Assembly: GCA_963816775.1 (NCBI GenBank)
Contig: CAWFLX010000030.1
Span: 1-64,000, forward strand
Direction of reading: 5' to 3'
DNA length: 64,000 nt
Source of the DNA: JAFAXD01 sp963816775
Lineage (GTDB): Bacteria; Pseudomonadota; Alphaproteobacteria; Rhizobiales; Xanthobacteraceae
The translations under genes and the position numbers were made by a program. Below the pieces are notes generated by a model. That model ran no database searches. It was not told the DNA's origin and saw only the letters and a program-made list of their open reading frames with translations. Of the stretch, positions 15,732 through 23,936 are shown piece after piece. Each line of letters opens with the position of its first letter. Position 1 is the first letter of the stretch.

Positions 15732-16615
15732 TTACTGCGGAGGCGGGTTCGGCCGCTTCGGCCGTGTGGTCACGGTCGGAAGCCAGGCCTCGTTAAAGAC
15801 CTGTTTGGCGAGCTGCGCATCGACCGACGGTCGGATAAGCTGCTGAACCGCGTAGGCCAGCGCTCCGTATTCAAACGGGCAGTCCTGGGCGCGCGATTTT
15901 GGCAGCAGGCCTTTCTCGACCAGATCGCCAAACACGTCCGGGCGCGCCCCGTAGCCGATACACAGCAGATTGAAAAAGCGCTGGGCCGGCGTGCCGTGAA
16001 TGTCGGAGAACCCGATCGTCGCTTCGGTCGTCTGAGCGGCATTCATAAAGGCGCGAAACGTGTAGCTCGCGCCCAAGATGAGTTGGCGCGCGTCGTCCTG
16101 GCCCATTTGCAGCAACATGTAGGTGGCGAATTGGTCGGCCGCGGATTCCTCGTTACCGAATACCGGCACGGTCAACAGGTCGAACATCGCGTGGCCGGCC
16201 TCGTGCAGAAATACGTAGTAGACCTGGGACACGAGCGCGTCCTCGGGCGTCACGCCATCCTTGGTCTCCTCCTTTGGGCTGTGTTTGCGCGCATCAGCCA
16301 GATATTCGTAGCAAACCGTGATCACGCCGCTGTCGTACCAGGCGTTATCCATGCCGCAGTTCTGCACGGTGAGCGTCAGATCGCGCTTGAGACGAAACGG
16401 GCTCAGCAGCTTCTGCATGCGCTCGAGCGTCCCGCGCTTCTTCATCAGATCGTAGATGTCCTGATGCGCCGGGTTGGTCGGAGGAACATAGTTGACGCGC
16501 ACGCGGTTGGTTTGCGGCGCATCGGTCGACGGCGGGGACTGCGTGCCTTGTCCGAGCGCGACGACAGGGAACGACCAGCGAGAATGCACAGACGAAGGAC
16601 GCGCGCCGCTCTCAT
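15732..16615 (-). pseudogene. DUF4344 putative zinc metallopeptidase, shift in signal peptide
   Basis: The body contains the zinc motif FLHEAGHAMFDL, a downstream NEESAADQFATYML (third ligand region) and conserved YEYLADARKH, matching the DUF4344 putative metallopeptidase family. The first codons are in another frame: ATG 16613-16615 gives MRAARVLRLCILA, and a one-base change near 16575 joins it to WSFPVVALGQGTQSPP, together a convincing signal peptide. The mature enzyme would be periplasmic, with unknown substrate. It lies 47 bases downstream of the CocE-like hydrolase gene. Either a sequencing error or a recent break. Confidence 0.7.
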
Positions 16616-16662
16616 GAGACCTCCACTCAGGTTGGCCAAAGCTCGCCCGGCGCGAACTGGTA

Positions 16663-18336
16663 TCACGGAATGACCGGCACCAACAGATACAACTCATATG
16701 GTCCGCCGGCGTGGATCAGGTGCCGGCCCTTGTTCACGCTCGCCTCGTGGCGGAAGTAAACCGGGACCTTGTCCTTCGGGTAACGGTTGATGTCGGTTCC
16801 CTGCACGATCAGCCGCAGCTTCTCGCCGGCCGCAAAACGCGTGCTCGACGGCCAGATCTCGATGTCGAGCGGCACGATCTCGCCGGGTTTGAGTTTCTGC
16901 TCGCGGGTGTGTGTGTGGACTGGCTGCCATTCCGTCGATTTTACCGGATCGAGCTCGCGGTGCGATGCGCGCAGCCAGCCGAGCGCGATCGGGCCGTCAT
17001 CGAACTGCGCGTAGTACGCCATCGGGACAAAGTTACCGTTGCGGTCGAGCTTATGCAGGCCGACGAACACGTCGAGGTCGTCGGAGCCTTCGGCCGACAT
17101 GAAAACACGTAACTTCATGTAGCCGGTGAGCTCGGTGTCGCGGTCGAACGTGATATCGAACTGGGCGTGGTCGGCCGGGTCGGTGTCGCGGCAGACCGGA
17201 TCGTAGGACACGGACGCGGCGTTACGGATGGCATCCTTCTGCAGGGTGCCGTCGGCGGCATTTAGATAAAGCTTGGTGTACTGCGTGCGCGCCAGCGGCC
17301 ATTCGCTTTCGGCCCTAAAGGTGCCGACGCCGTTTCGGTCGCGCACCTCGACCTGCACTTTCGGCCAATCCTTGATCTCGTTGTCGATCCCTTTGAGGAA
17401 ATGATCGAAGAACGTGCGCAGCCGCCGCGCATTCTCGGGCACGTAGTAGTGCGCCCATTTCTTTTGGCCGTGGGCGATCAGCCATTTCTGCGGCGAAGCC
17501 ATGTGCTTGAAGCCCTCGAACGTGCCGCGCGTGTGCAGGCCCTGGTCGGTCCAGCTCGCGACCACCAGGGCCGGCGCGGTGATCTTGGAGAAATCCGCCG
17601 CTTTCGAGCGCCAGAAATCATCGATCAGCGGGTGTTCCCGGGTCTCGGTTTCGAGATCTTCGATCTTGCCTTTGCTGGCGCCCCAGCGGTTCCAGAGCGA
17701 AGGCCAGAAGTGGGTATCGGGAATTCCGCCGTGGGTCGCGACCTCGCGATAGCTGTCGGTCCAGCCTTCCCACGGGTTGATGGCGGCAAGATGCGGCGGG
17801 TTGAGTTCGGCGACCCGCCATTGCAGCTGCGCCAGATAGGAAACGCCGGATAATCCGACCTTGCCGTTGCTCCAGGGCTGGGTGCCGGCCCATTCGACCA
17901 GATCGTAGAAATCCTGCGCTTCCTCCGGCGCCAGAAAATGCGCGGTCCCCTCCGAGTACCAGGTACCACGGATGTCGACGTTCACCACCGCGTAGCCGTT
18001 GGGCACCCAGAACACCGGATCAGGCGCTTCGAATGCGGTGTACTGCGACGTGTCGCCTTCCTTCACGCCGGCGTTGAGGAAGCGTCGCGGATCGAACGGC
18101 ACGTGTTTGCCGTAAGGGCTCCAGGCGATGATCGGCGGCACCGGCCGCTCGTCGGCGGGCCGGTAGACGTTGACGTAGAGCTTGACCCCGTCGCGCAATG
18201 TCACTGCGAGGTCGCGTTCGATGATCATCGCGTGTTCGTTTTCAACCGTCCGGCTGTAGGCCGGCGGCTTGCCGCCGCGTTCCTCAGGGGTGTTGCGCGG
18301 GCCGCGGTAGCGATACTCGAAGGTTCGTGCCGGCAT
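16663..18336 (-). CDS. CocE/NonD-family hydrolase (X-Pro peptidase-like)
   Basis: The 557-residue product starts MPARTFEYRYRG. It contains MIIERDLAVTLRDGVKLYVN, the nucleophile region GKVGLSGVSYLA, VDIRGTWYSEG and, after the alpha/beta-hydrolase core, the C-terminal jelly-roll domain (GEIVPLDIEIWPSSTRFAAG). This is the CocE/NonD layout, whose members cleave esters or amides. No signal peptide is seen, so it is cytoplasmic. It follows the aldolase gene by 11 bases and probably belongs to the hydratase-aldolase-hydrolase operon read from 19960 leftward. The upstream in-frame extension to 18435 overlaps the aldolase and is rejected. Confidence 0.88.
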   Translation of the reverse strand: MPARTFEYRYRGPRNTPEERGGKPPAYSRTVENEHAMIIERDLAVTLRDGVKLYVNVYRPADERPVPPIIAWSPYGKHVPFDPRRFLNAGVKEGDTSQYTAFEAPDPVFWVPNGYAVVNVDIRGTWYSEGTAHFLAPEEAQDFYDLVEWAGTQPWSNGKVGLSGVSYLAQLQWRVAELNPPHLAAINPWEGWTDSYREVATHGGIPDTHFWPSLWNRWGASKGKIEDLETETREHPLIDDFWRSKAADFSKITAPALVVASWTDQGLHTRGTFEGFKHMASPQKWLIAHGQKKWAHYYVPENARRLRTFFDHFLKGIDNEIKDWPKVQVEVRDRNGVGTFRAESEWPLARTQYTKLYLNAADGTLQKDAIRNAASVSYDPVCRDTDPADHAQFDITFDRDTELTGYMKLRVFMSAEGSDDLDVFVGLHKLDRNGNFVPMAYYAQFDDGPIALGWLRASHRELDPVKSTEWQPVHTHTREQKLKPGEIVPLDIEIWPSSTRFAAGEKLRLIVQGTDINRYPKDKVPVYFRHEASVNKGRHLIHAGGPYELYLLVPVIP

Positions 18337-18347
18337 GGCGTTCCTCT

Positions 18348-19112
18348 TCACCCTTTGAACTTCTTTGCAAGCGCGTCGGCGGTGCGGGCGAGCAATACGG
18401 TGTCGGTGCCGACCGCCACGAACGAGTAGCCCCACCCGATGTATCGCCTTGCTTCATCCTCGTTGCCGGTGAGTATTCCCGCCGCTTTGCCCACCGCCTG
18501 GAGACGCTGCGCCGCGCTCTCGATCGCCTTCTGCGCTTCCGGATGCTGCGGGTTGCCGACGTGGCCGAGCGACGCGGACAGATCCGCCGGCCCGATGAAC
18601 ACGCCATCGACGCCTTCGACCGCCGCGATGGCTTCCAGCTGATCGAGCGCGGTCCTGGTCTCGACCTGCACCAGAACACACATCTCGTCGTTCGCTTTTT
18701 TCAGATAGTCGTTGACGCGGCCATAGCGGCTGGCGCGCGGGGTTGCGGCAACGCCGCGAATGCCCGCCGGCGGGTAGCGCACCGCCGCCACCGCGCGCCG
18801 CGCCTCGTCCGGATTTTGCACATAGGGCAACAGGACCGATTGCGTCCCGATGTCGAGCACGCGTTTGATCAGCACGGGGTCGTTCCAGGCGGGCCGAATG
18901 ACCGGGGTCGCAGTGCCGCGCTCGAGCGCCTGCAGTTGCGAGAGCAGGTTCGGGACTTCGTTGGGCGAATGTTCGGTGTCGAGCAAAATCCAGTCGAAAC
19001 CGGAATCGGCGATGATCTCGGCGCCGATGTTGCTGGCGAGGCTGCTCCACAGGCCGATCTGCAACCGGCGCTGCTTGAGCGCCTGCTTGAAGACGTTGCG
19101 GCTGAGTTCCAT
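18348..19112 (-). CDS. HpcH/HpaI-family aldolase
   Basis: The 254-residue product starts MELSRNVFKQALKQRRLQIG. It carries the family signature: GLWSSLASNIGAEIIADSGF, DWILLDTEHSPNE, VLVQVETRTALDQ (metal-binding Glu) and GVFIGPADLSASLG (metal-binding Asp). These class II aldolases split 2-keto-4-hydroxy acids such as the HHED intermediate of homoprotocatechuate breakdown into pyruvate and an aldehyde. A longer start at 19130 is possible. The gene sits between an HpaH-like hydratase (upstream) and the CocE-like hydrolase, consistent with the order of a meta-cleavage pathway. Confidence 0.9.
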   Translation of the reverse strand: MELSRNVFKQALKQRRLQIGLWSSLASNIGAEIIADSGFDWILLDTEHSPNEVPNLLSQLQALERGTATPVIRPAWNDPVLIKRVLDIGTQSVLLPYVQNPDEARRAVAAVRYPPAGIRGVAATPRASRYGRVNDYLKKANDEMCVLVQVETRTALDQLEAIAAVEGVDGVFIGPADLSASLGHVGNPQHPEAQKAIESAAQRLQAVGKAAGILTGNEDEARRYIGWGYSFVAVGTDTVLLARTADALAKKFKG

Positions 19113-19177
19113 GGTCTCGTTCCATCCCATCGTTCAACGTTGGCGCATCGAGCCCGGAGCCATTCCGTGCGGTGGCA

Positions 19178-19960
19178 TCAAACAAACTGAATCGCGACCC
19201 CGCCGAGCGGCCCGAAATCCCCGTGCAGGGTGTCGCCCTTCTGCGCCCAGACCACGCGTGTGAACGATCCCGACAGCACGAGATGGCCGGCCTCGAGCGT
19301 TACGCCGAGCTGTCCGAGCTTGTTGGCCAACCACGCCACCCCGAGCGCCGGATGGCCGAGCACGCCCGCTGCAAGCCCGGTCTCCTCGATCTCGCCATTG
19401 CGATACATGATGCCGCCGATCCACCGCAGATCCATGTCCATGGGACGGATCGGTCGGCCCCCGACGACGATTCCGGCGGCCGCGCCATTGTCCGAAATGG
19501 TATCGAAGATCTTGCGCGGGTTCTGCACCCGGGCGTCGACGATCTCCAGCGCTGGAACAACGTATTCGGTGGCCCGCAAGACATCGGTGAGACCAACACC
19601 CGGGCCTTGCAGCGGCGTGCCAAGAATGAAAGCAAGTTCGACTTCGACGCGCGGCGCGCAGTAGTTGGCGTGCGGTACTTTGGCGCCGTCAGCGATCATC
19701 ATATCATCGAGCAGATGCCCATAGTCGGGCTCGTTGATCTGCGACGATTGCTGCATCGCCTTGGACGTGAGCCCGACCTTGTGCCCGATCAGCTTGCGAC
19801 CCTCGGCCATCTTCTGCTGCTGGACCTCGTTCTGGATCGCGTAAGCATCCTCGAACGTGATTGACGGCCAGGTGGACGAGAGTTGCACCATCGGCTTGCG
19901 ATCACGCTCAGCGGTCAGCAGGAGTTGTGCCGCCTTCTTGCGGTCCGCGTCGGATAACAT
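19178..19960 (-). CDS. 2-oxo-hept-4-ene-1,7-dioate hydratase / 2-keto-4-pentenoate hydratase-like
   Basis: The 260-residue product starts MLSDADRKKAAQLLLTAERD after GGGGGAGGCAAC. It contains GHKVGLTSKAMQQ, EPDYGHLLDDMM, RVEVELAFILG and ALEIVDAR, the metal-binding glutamates and signature of HpaH/MhpD hydratases within the FAH superfamily. They add water to 2-oxo-enoates before aldol cleavage. With the HpcH-like aldolase just downstream it forms the final two steps of a meta-cleavage route. The ring-cleavage dioxygenase that would feed it is not in this window. Confidence 0.9.
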   Translation of the reverse strand: MLSDADRKKAAQLLLTAERDRKPMVQLSSTWPSITFEDAYAIQNEVQQQKMAEGRKLIGHKVGLTSKAMQQSSQINEPDYGHLLDDMMIADGAKVPHANYCAPRVEVELAFILGTPLQGPGVGLTDVLRATEYVVPALEIVDARVQNPRKIFDTISDNGAAAGIVVGGRPIRPMDMDLRWIGGIMYRNGEIEETGLAAGVLGHPALGVAWLANKLGQLGVTLEAGHLVLSGSFTRVVWAQKGDTLHGDFGPLGGVAIQFV

Positions 19961-19982
19961 GTTGCCTCCCCCTTGAACCACA

Positions 19983-20085
19983 GAGCATGATCCCGAAAAG
20001 TGGACACCGGTTTTTCGGAAAAGATCATGCTCCAATAACAAGCTAGAGCGGGACGACGTTTCGAAGAAAAGTCATCACGCTCTAG
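19983..20085. repeat. Bipartite palindromic repeat, family I copy A
   Basis: Two adjacent palindromes: GAGCATGATC...GATCATGCTC (19983-20032) and CTAGAGCG...CGCTCTAG (20043-20085). The same two modules occur in reverse order and orientation at 41553-41654; the first module differs by one substitution and one deletion over about 46 bases. It occupies the gap between the divergent hydratase gene and the solute-binding gene at 20128. Confidence 0.85.
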
Positions 20086-20127
20086 GACTGTAACCGGTTT
20101 GTTGGCGCGATCAAATGTGAGCGTGTG

Positions 20128-20829
20128 ATGTCGGTGCTTAGAATCATGAGTGCGCGCGCCGTGAAGGGCGCGGTAAGCGCGATAGCGGCCGAGTTTTCGC
20201 GCGCCACCGATCACAACACGTCGTTCGATTTCGCTCCAGTCGGAACCCTGGAGGCGAAACTGGCGGCCGGTGCCGTGGCGGATGTGATCATCTTGTCGAC
20301 CGCCGCGCTCACCAAGATCGAAACAACGCTGGTGCCCGGCAGTCGCCGTGCGCTTGGGCGTACCAGCATCGGGGTGGCGGTCAAAGCCGGCGCAGCGCTC
20401 CCCGACATCGCAACGCCCGAAGCGTTCCGGCGGGCGCTGCTGGCGGCGCGGTCCATCGCAGTGTCGGATATCGCAGTCGGCGGCACCGCTGGAAAGCACC
20501 TCGCGCAGATGTTCGAACGCATCGGGATTGCGGATGCGATCGAACGCAAGGCCCTGCGCTGCAGCAGCGGTGCCGACGTGACCCAGCGCGTTGCCGACGG
20601 CGAGGCCGAGATCGGCATGACCTTCATCAGCGAGATGCTGCCGATCGAGGGTGCGCGCGTGGTCGGGCCGCTGCCGTCCCCGCTTGGAAGCGACACGACC
20701 TATGAGGCGGCCGTCGTGTCGTCGAGCGGCGATCGCACGGCAGCTGCGGCCTTGATCGAAGCACTCACGCGACCTGACGCGCGCGATCTTTGGAAGGACG
20801 CGGGGTTCGAGCTTCCGATGTCAAGGTGA
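20128..20829 (+). CDS. Molybdate-binding-protein-like substrate-binding domain protein
   Basis: The 233-residue product lacks a signal peptide. It begins MSVLRIMSARAVKGAVSAIA and shows the ModA-like type II periplasmic-binding fold pattern: FAPVGTLEAKLAAGAVADVI, VSDIAVGGTAGKHLAQMFER, RCSSGADVTQRVADGEAEIG and a C-terminal ALTRPDARDLWKDAGFE (compare FxxYLxSPEAxxIFxxxGF in ModA). Without an export signal it may be a cytosolic sensor or have lost its leader. GTG 20125 and an internal ATG 20146 are alternative starts. No transport permease is adjacent. The ligand is unknown. Confidence 0.75.
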   Translation: MSVLRIMSARAVKGAVSAIAAEFSRATDHNTSFDFAPVGTLEAKLAAGAVADVIILSTAALTKIETTLVPGSRRALGRTSIGVAVKAGAALPDIATPEAFRRALLAARSIAVSDIAVGGTAGKHLAQMFERIGIADAIERKALRCSSGADVTQRVADGEAEIGMTFISEMLPIEGARVVGPLPSPLGSDTTYEAAVVSSSGDRTAAAALIEALTRPDARDLWKDAGFELPMSR

Positions 20830-20859
20830 CAAGGTTGGGAGCCCCCGACGACGGCTACG

Positions 20860-21639
20860 TCATTGTGTCGGCCGCCTCGCAAACGCAAGCTCATCCGTTA
20901 ATTGACCGACTTTGACTTCCAACTCGGCGATTCTTTCGTGCTGGGCGACCTGTATTGCCGGTACGTAATCATCAAACACATTGGGAGGATGTGCGAAATG
21001 CGGCAATAGCCCTTGCATTTCGTCGGAGAGATAGAACCGATTGATCCCGTCGAAATACACCATGCGATACCCGTGACTGACAATGAGCGATTCCCATTTT
21101 TCAAAACAGGGAACCGGTGTACCCGGAATCGTTGCTTCAACAATCATAATCCAGGGTCGGTATTTTTTCAGATCCAACCCGCGCAGAACCTCACATTCCA
21201 TTCCCTCCACGTCGATCGAGACAAAATGCAACGTTCGTCCACGCAGATGATCGTTCAGAATCTGGTTCAAAGTTAGGATCGGAACAGATACTGAGCGGTC
21301 CGCTTGGAACCCAAATTGTCTCCAGTGCGCGATGGATTCCGGCGAGGCAGTCGAAACTTCCCTGACTTTGTCATAGACATGAAGGATTGCGCTACCCTGC
21401 TCTTCGCCCACTGCGGCGTTGATGAACGTGTCCTCTGGACGCAGCCGGTTCCATCCATCGCCATAGGCTTGCGGTTCAACGCAGATCCCACGCCATCCCC
21501 GTCTGTAAAATGCGTAGGAGAGGCTGTCCGTGTCGGGTAAGGAAGCGCCGACATCGACATAACAGCCTTTTTGAACATAGCGCAGCGCGCGCTGGAGGAT
21601 AACGTCCTCGAGATTCTGGGAATAGCTGACCATAGGCAT
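20860..21639 (-). CDS. FkbM-family methyltransferase
   Basis: The 259-residue product begins MPMVSYSQNLEDVILQRALR and contains GCYVDVGASLPDTDSLSYAF (SAM-binding region with DVGA), RGWRGICVEPQ (acidic residue binding the SAM ribose) and LHFVSIDVEGMECEVLRGLD, the FkbM hallmark. FkbM enzymes methylate hydroxyls of sugars or polyketides, often on cell-surface glycans. A weak coiled segment (ERIAELEVKVGQLTDELAFA) ends the protein. With gmd and the TPR protein nearby it suggests a surface-polysaccharide role. GGGGGAAACTGCC precedes the start. Confidence 0.88.
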   Translation of the reverse strand: MPMVSYSQNLEDVILQRALRYVQKGCYVDVGASLPDTDSLSYAFYRRGWRGICVEPQAYGDGWNRLRPEDTFINAAVGEEQGSAILHVYDKVREVSTASPESIAHWRQFGFQADRSVSVPILTLNQILNDHLRGRTLHFVSIDVEGMECEVLRGLDLKKYRPWIMIVEATIPGTPVPCFEKWESLIVSHGYRMVYFDGINRFYLSDEMQGLLPHFAHPPNVFDDYVPAIQVAQHERIAELEVKVGQLTDELAFARRPTQ

Positions 21640-21805
21640 GGCAGTTTCCCCCGCGGGCTTTAAGACCTTTGTGTTTGTGCCAGTCTCGCTCGCCTTCCAG
21701 AAAATGCAAGGGCGCGCGGCGGGCCGCCTGCCGCCGCCGACCGACCAACGATTCCCTGGCGAGCCAGCGAACACTTCGGTTCCGCCGGCGTGCTGTCGGC
21801 TGCGA

Positions 21806-22786
21806 TCAAAGATCCAACACCAGCCGCTCGCTCTTGCTGCCCGCGCAGCAGATCATCACGGTGGTGTTGGCGGCCTGTTCGGCGGGGGTGAGCACGGAAT
21901 CGCGATGCTCCGGAACGCCTGATATGACGCGGGTTTCGCATGCTCCACATATGCCTTGCTCGCAGGAATAGGATAGATCCATCCCGGCTTCGCGCAAGAC
22001 CTCCAAGATGCTCTTGCCGGCCGGGATCACGAATTCCTTGCCAGAGCGTCGCAACTCGACCACGAACCCGCCGGCGAGGGCCGGCGCTTCCTTGGCGGTG
22101 AAATACTCGACGTGCTTTTGCTCGTCGGGCCAGTTCGCGGTCGCCTGCTCGAACGCCGCCAGCATCGGGGTGGGTCCGCAGCAATAGAGATGTGCGGCCG
22201 GCGGCGCTTGTGCGATCACCGCAGCGAGGTCGAGCACCTTGCCGCTTTCGTCGTCGAAATTCAGGTGCACCTGTGGGCACTGTGTGAGGCCGCCCAGAAA
22301 TGCCGCCTCCGCGCGCGTACGGCAGGAATAGTGCAGCGTCCAGGAGGCCGACTGTGCCGGCAGCGCGCGAAGGCGCTGCACCATGCACCAGATCGGCGTG
22401 ATGCCGATGCCGCCCGCGATCAAGACCGTATGCGCGGTGTCCTCTCGCAGTCTGAAGTTGTTGCGTGGACCCGTAATGGTTACGAGTTGTCCGACGCGCA
22501 ACTCGTCGTGCATGAAGCGCGAGCCGCCGCGGCTGTTCGGATCGCGCTTCACCGCCACGGTGTAGCGGTCCGGCGCCGGGCCGGGTGAAATAAGCGAGTA
22601 CTGGCGCGTAATTCCGTTCGGCAGCGCGACGTCGATATGGGCGCCGGGTTCCACGTCCATCAGCGTCGCGCCGTCTGGGCGCGCAAATTCGTAGGTGTTG
22701 ACGTCGCGCGCCGCGTACCGGACCGCGACCAGGCGGGCCTCGAACGAAGACTCTGCTGAGACGGCACTCTCGGGCATTGGCACCAT
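21806..22786 (-). CDS. Phthalate-dioxygenase-reductase-type flavoprotein with [2Fe-2S] domain
   Basis: The 326-residue product has an N-terminal flavin domain (RQYSLISPGPAPDRYTVAVK), an NAD domain (TVLIAGGIGITPIWCMVQRL and CCGPTPMLAAFE) and a C-terminal plant-type ferredoxin domain with CEQGICGACETRV and a later cysteine. This is the order of PDR/VanB-type reductases, which pass electrons from NADH to a Rieske oxygenase. No oxygenase alpha subunit is in the window, so its partner must be elsewhere. Located between the FkbM and gmd genes, but probably a separate unit. Confidence 0.9.
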   Translation of the reverse strand: MVPMPESAVSAESSFEARLVAVRYAARDVNTYEFARPDGATLMDVEPGAHIDVALPNGITRQYSLISPGPAPDRYTVAVKRDPNSRGGSRFMHDELRVGQLVTITGPRNNFRLREDTAHTVLIAGGIGITPIWCMVQRLRALPAQSASWTLHYSCRTRAEAAFLGGLTQCPQVHLNFDDESGKVLDLAAVIAQAPPAAHLYCCGPTPMLAAFEQATANWPDEQKHVEYFTAKEAPALAGGFVVELRRSGKEFVIPAGKSILEVLREAGMDLSYSCEQGICGACETRVISGVPEHRDSVLTPAEQAANTTVMICCAGSKSERLVLDL

Positions 22787-22859
22787 TGAACGCGCGGTTA
22801 CATCAGATAGTGCAGGACGGCTCTCATCGCAGCGTCATACCGCTGCGCATTTTCGCTGC

Positions 22860-22901
22860 GCATGTTCTTTTTGCAAAACCGGCTCCCACTTTTGCGGGAC
22901 A
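22860..22901. repeat. Diverged copy of the family I palindrome arm
   Basis: The sequence from GCATGTTCTTT to CCCACTTTTGCGGGAC follows the order of the family I module at 41610-41654 (GCATGATCGTTTCC...CCACTTTTCGGGATC) with several changes and no intact right arm. It abuts the end of gmd, whose TAG stop is part of a CTAGTGTCCCG sequence. Confidence 0.55.
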
Positions 22902-23936
22902 CTAGTTCAACGGCTTGCCGTCGCGCACGCGGCGATCGTCGGTTTGAGCCATCATGGCGACGAGCTCGGGGAGCATGACCTGTGCGCGCCAGCCGAGTTC
23001 GGCCGCCGCTTTGTCCGGCGCGCCCACCAGGGCGTCGACTTCGGCCGGGCGGTAGTGGCTCGGATCGATTTCGACGATGGTGCGCCCCGATTTGATATCG
23101 ACGCCGGTTTCATGCGCGCCGGTGCCGCGCCATTCGAGCGCAAAGCCGAAGTGAGGCGCGGCAAGTTCGATGAAGTGCCGGACGCTTTGCGCCTGGCCGG
23201 TGGCCAGCACGTAGTCGGCGGGCTTGGCCGCCTGCAGGATGCGCCGGATGCCGTCGACATACTCGCCCGCAAATCCCCAATCGCGCTTGGCATCCAGGTT
23301 TCCGAATGCGAGCGTCTTGATCTGACCGTGCTTTACCTGCGCCAGCCCCGACGTGATCTTGCGGGTGACGAATTCGCGTCCGCGCAGCGGCGATTCGTGA
23401 TTGAACAGAATGCCGCAACAGGCATGCAGCCCGTAGCTTTCGCGATAGTTGATGGTGATCCAATGGGCATAGAGCTTGGATACCGCGTAGGGGCTGCGCG
23501 GATGAAACGGCGTGCGCTCGGATTGCGGGCTCTCGCTCGCCTTGCCGTACATTTCCGAGGTCGATGCCTGATAGAAGCGAATCGCCGGATTGATGGTTCG
23601 GATTGCTTCGAGAATGCGTGCCGGTCCGACCGCGTCGATGTCGGCGGTATAGATCGGCTGTTCGAACGAGGAGCGCACGAAGCTTTGTGCGGCGAGGTTG
23701 TAGATCTCGTCCGGCCGGATGCGTTCGACCATCCGTAGAATGTTGGTGATCTCCGCGACGTCGAGATCGATCAGTTCGACGTCGCCCAGAATGTCGAGCT
23801 CGGCGAGCCGCCACGTATTGTCGGATGAGGTTCGGCGCACCCCACCGACCACGCGATCGCCGCGTTCAAGCATGAGCTTCGCCAGATAGGACCCGTCCTG
23901 GCCGGTGACGCCGGTGATCAGGATGGTCTTGCTCAT
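22902..23936 (-). CDS. gmd: GDP-mannose 4,6-dehydratase
   Basis: The 344-residue product begins MSKTILITGVTGQDGSYLAK, the Gmd-type Rossmann motif. It contains NLAAQSFVRSSF, FYQASTSEMYGKASESPQSE (catalytic Thr/Ser and Glu), SPYAVSKLYAHWI (catalytic YxxxK) and RDWGFAGEYVDGIRR. It converts GDP-D-mannose to GDP-4-keto-6-deoxymannose, the precursor of fucose or rhamnose units of surface glycans. Its ATG overlaps the TGA of the upstream TPR gene (ATGA at 23933-23936), so the two are translationally coupled. Its own TAG stop lies inside a repeat element. Confidence 0.95.
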   Translation of the reverse strand: MSKTILITGVTGQDGSYLAKLMLERGDRVVGGVRRTSSDNTWRLAELDILGDVELIDLDVAEITNILRMVERIRPDEIYNLAAQSFVRSSFEQPIYTADIDAVGPARILEAIRTINPAIRFYQASTSEMYGKASESPQSERTPFHPRSPYAVSKLYAHWITINYRESYGLHACCGILFNHESPLRGREFVTRKITSGLAQVKHGQIKTLAFGNLDAKRDWGFAGEYVDGIRRILQAAKPADYVLATGQAQSVRHFIELAAPHFGFALEWRGTGAHETGVDIKSGRTIVEIDPSHYRPAEVDALVGAPDKAAAELGWRAQVMLPELVAMMAQTDDRRVRDGKPLN

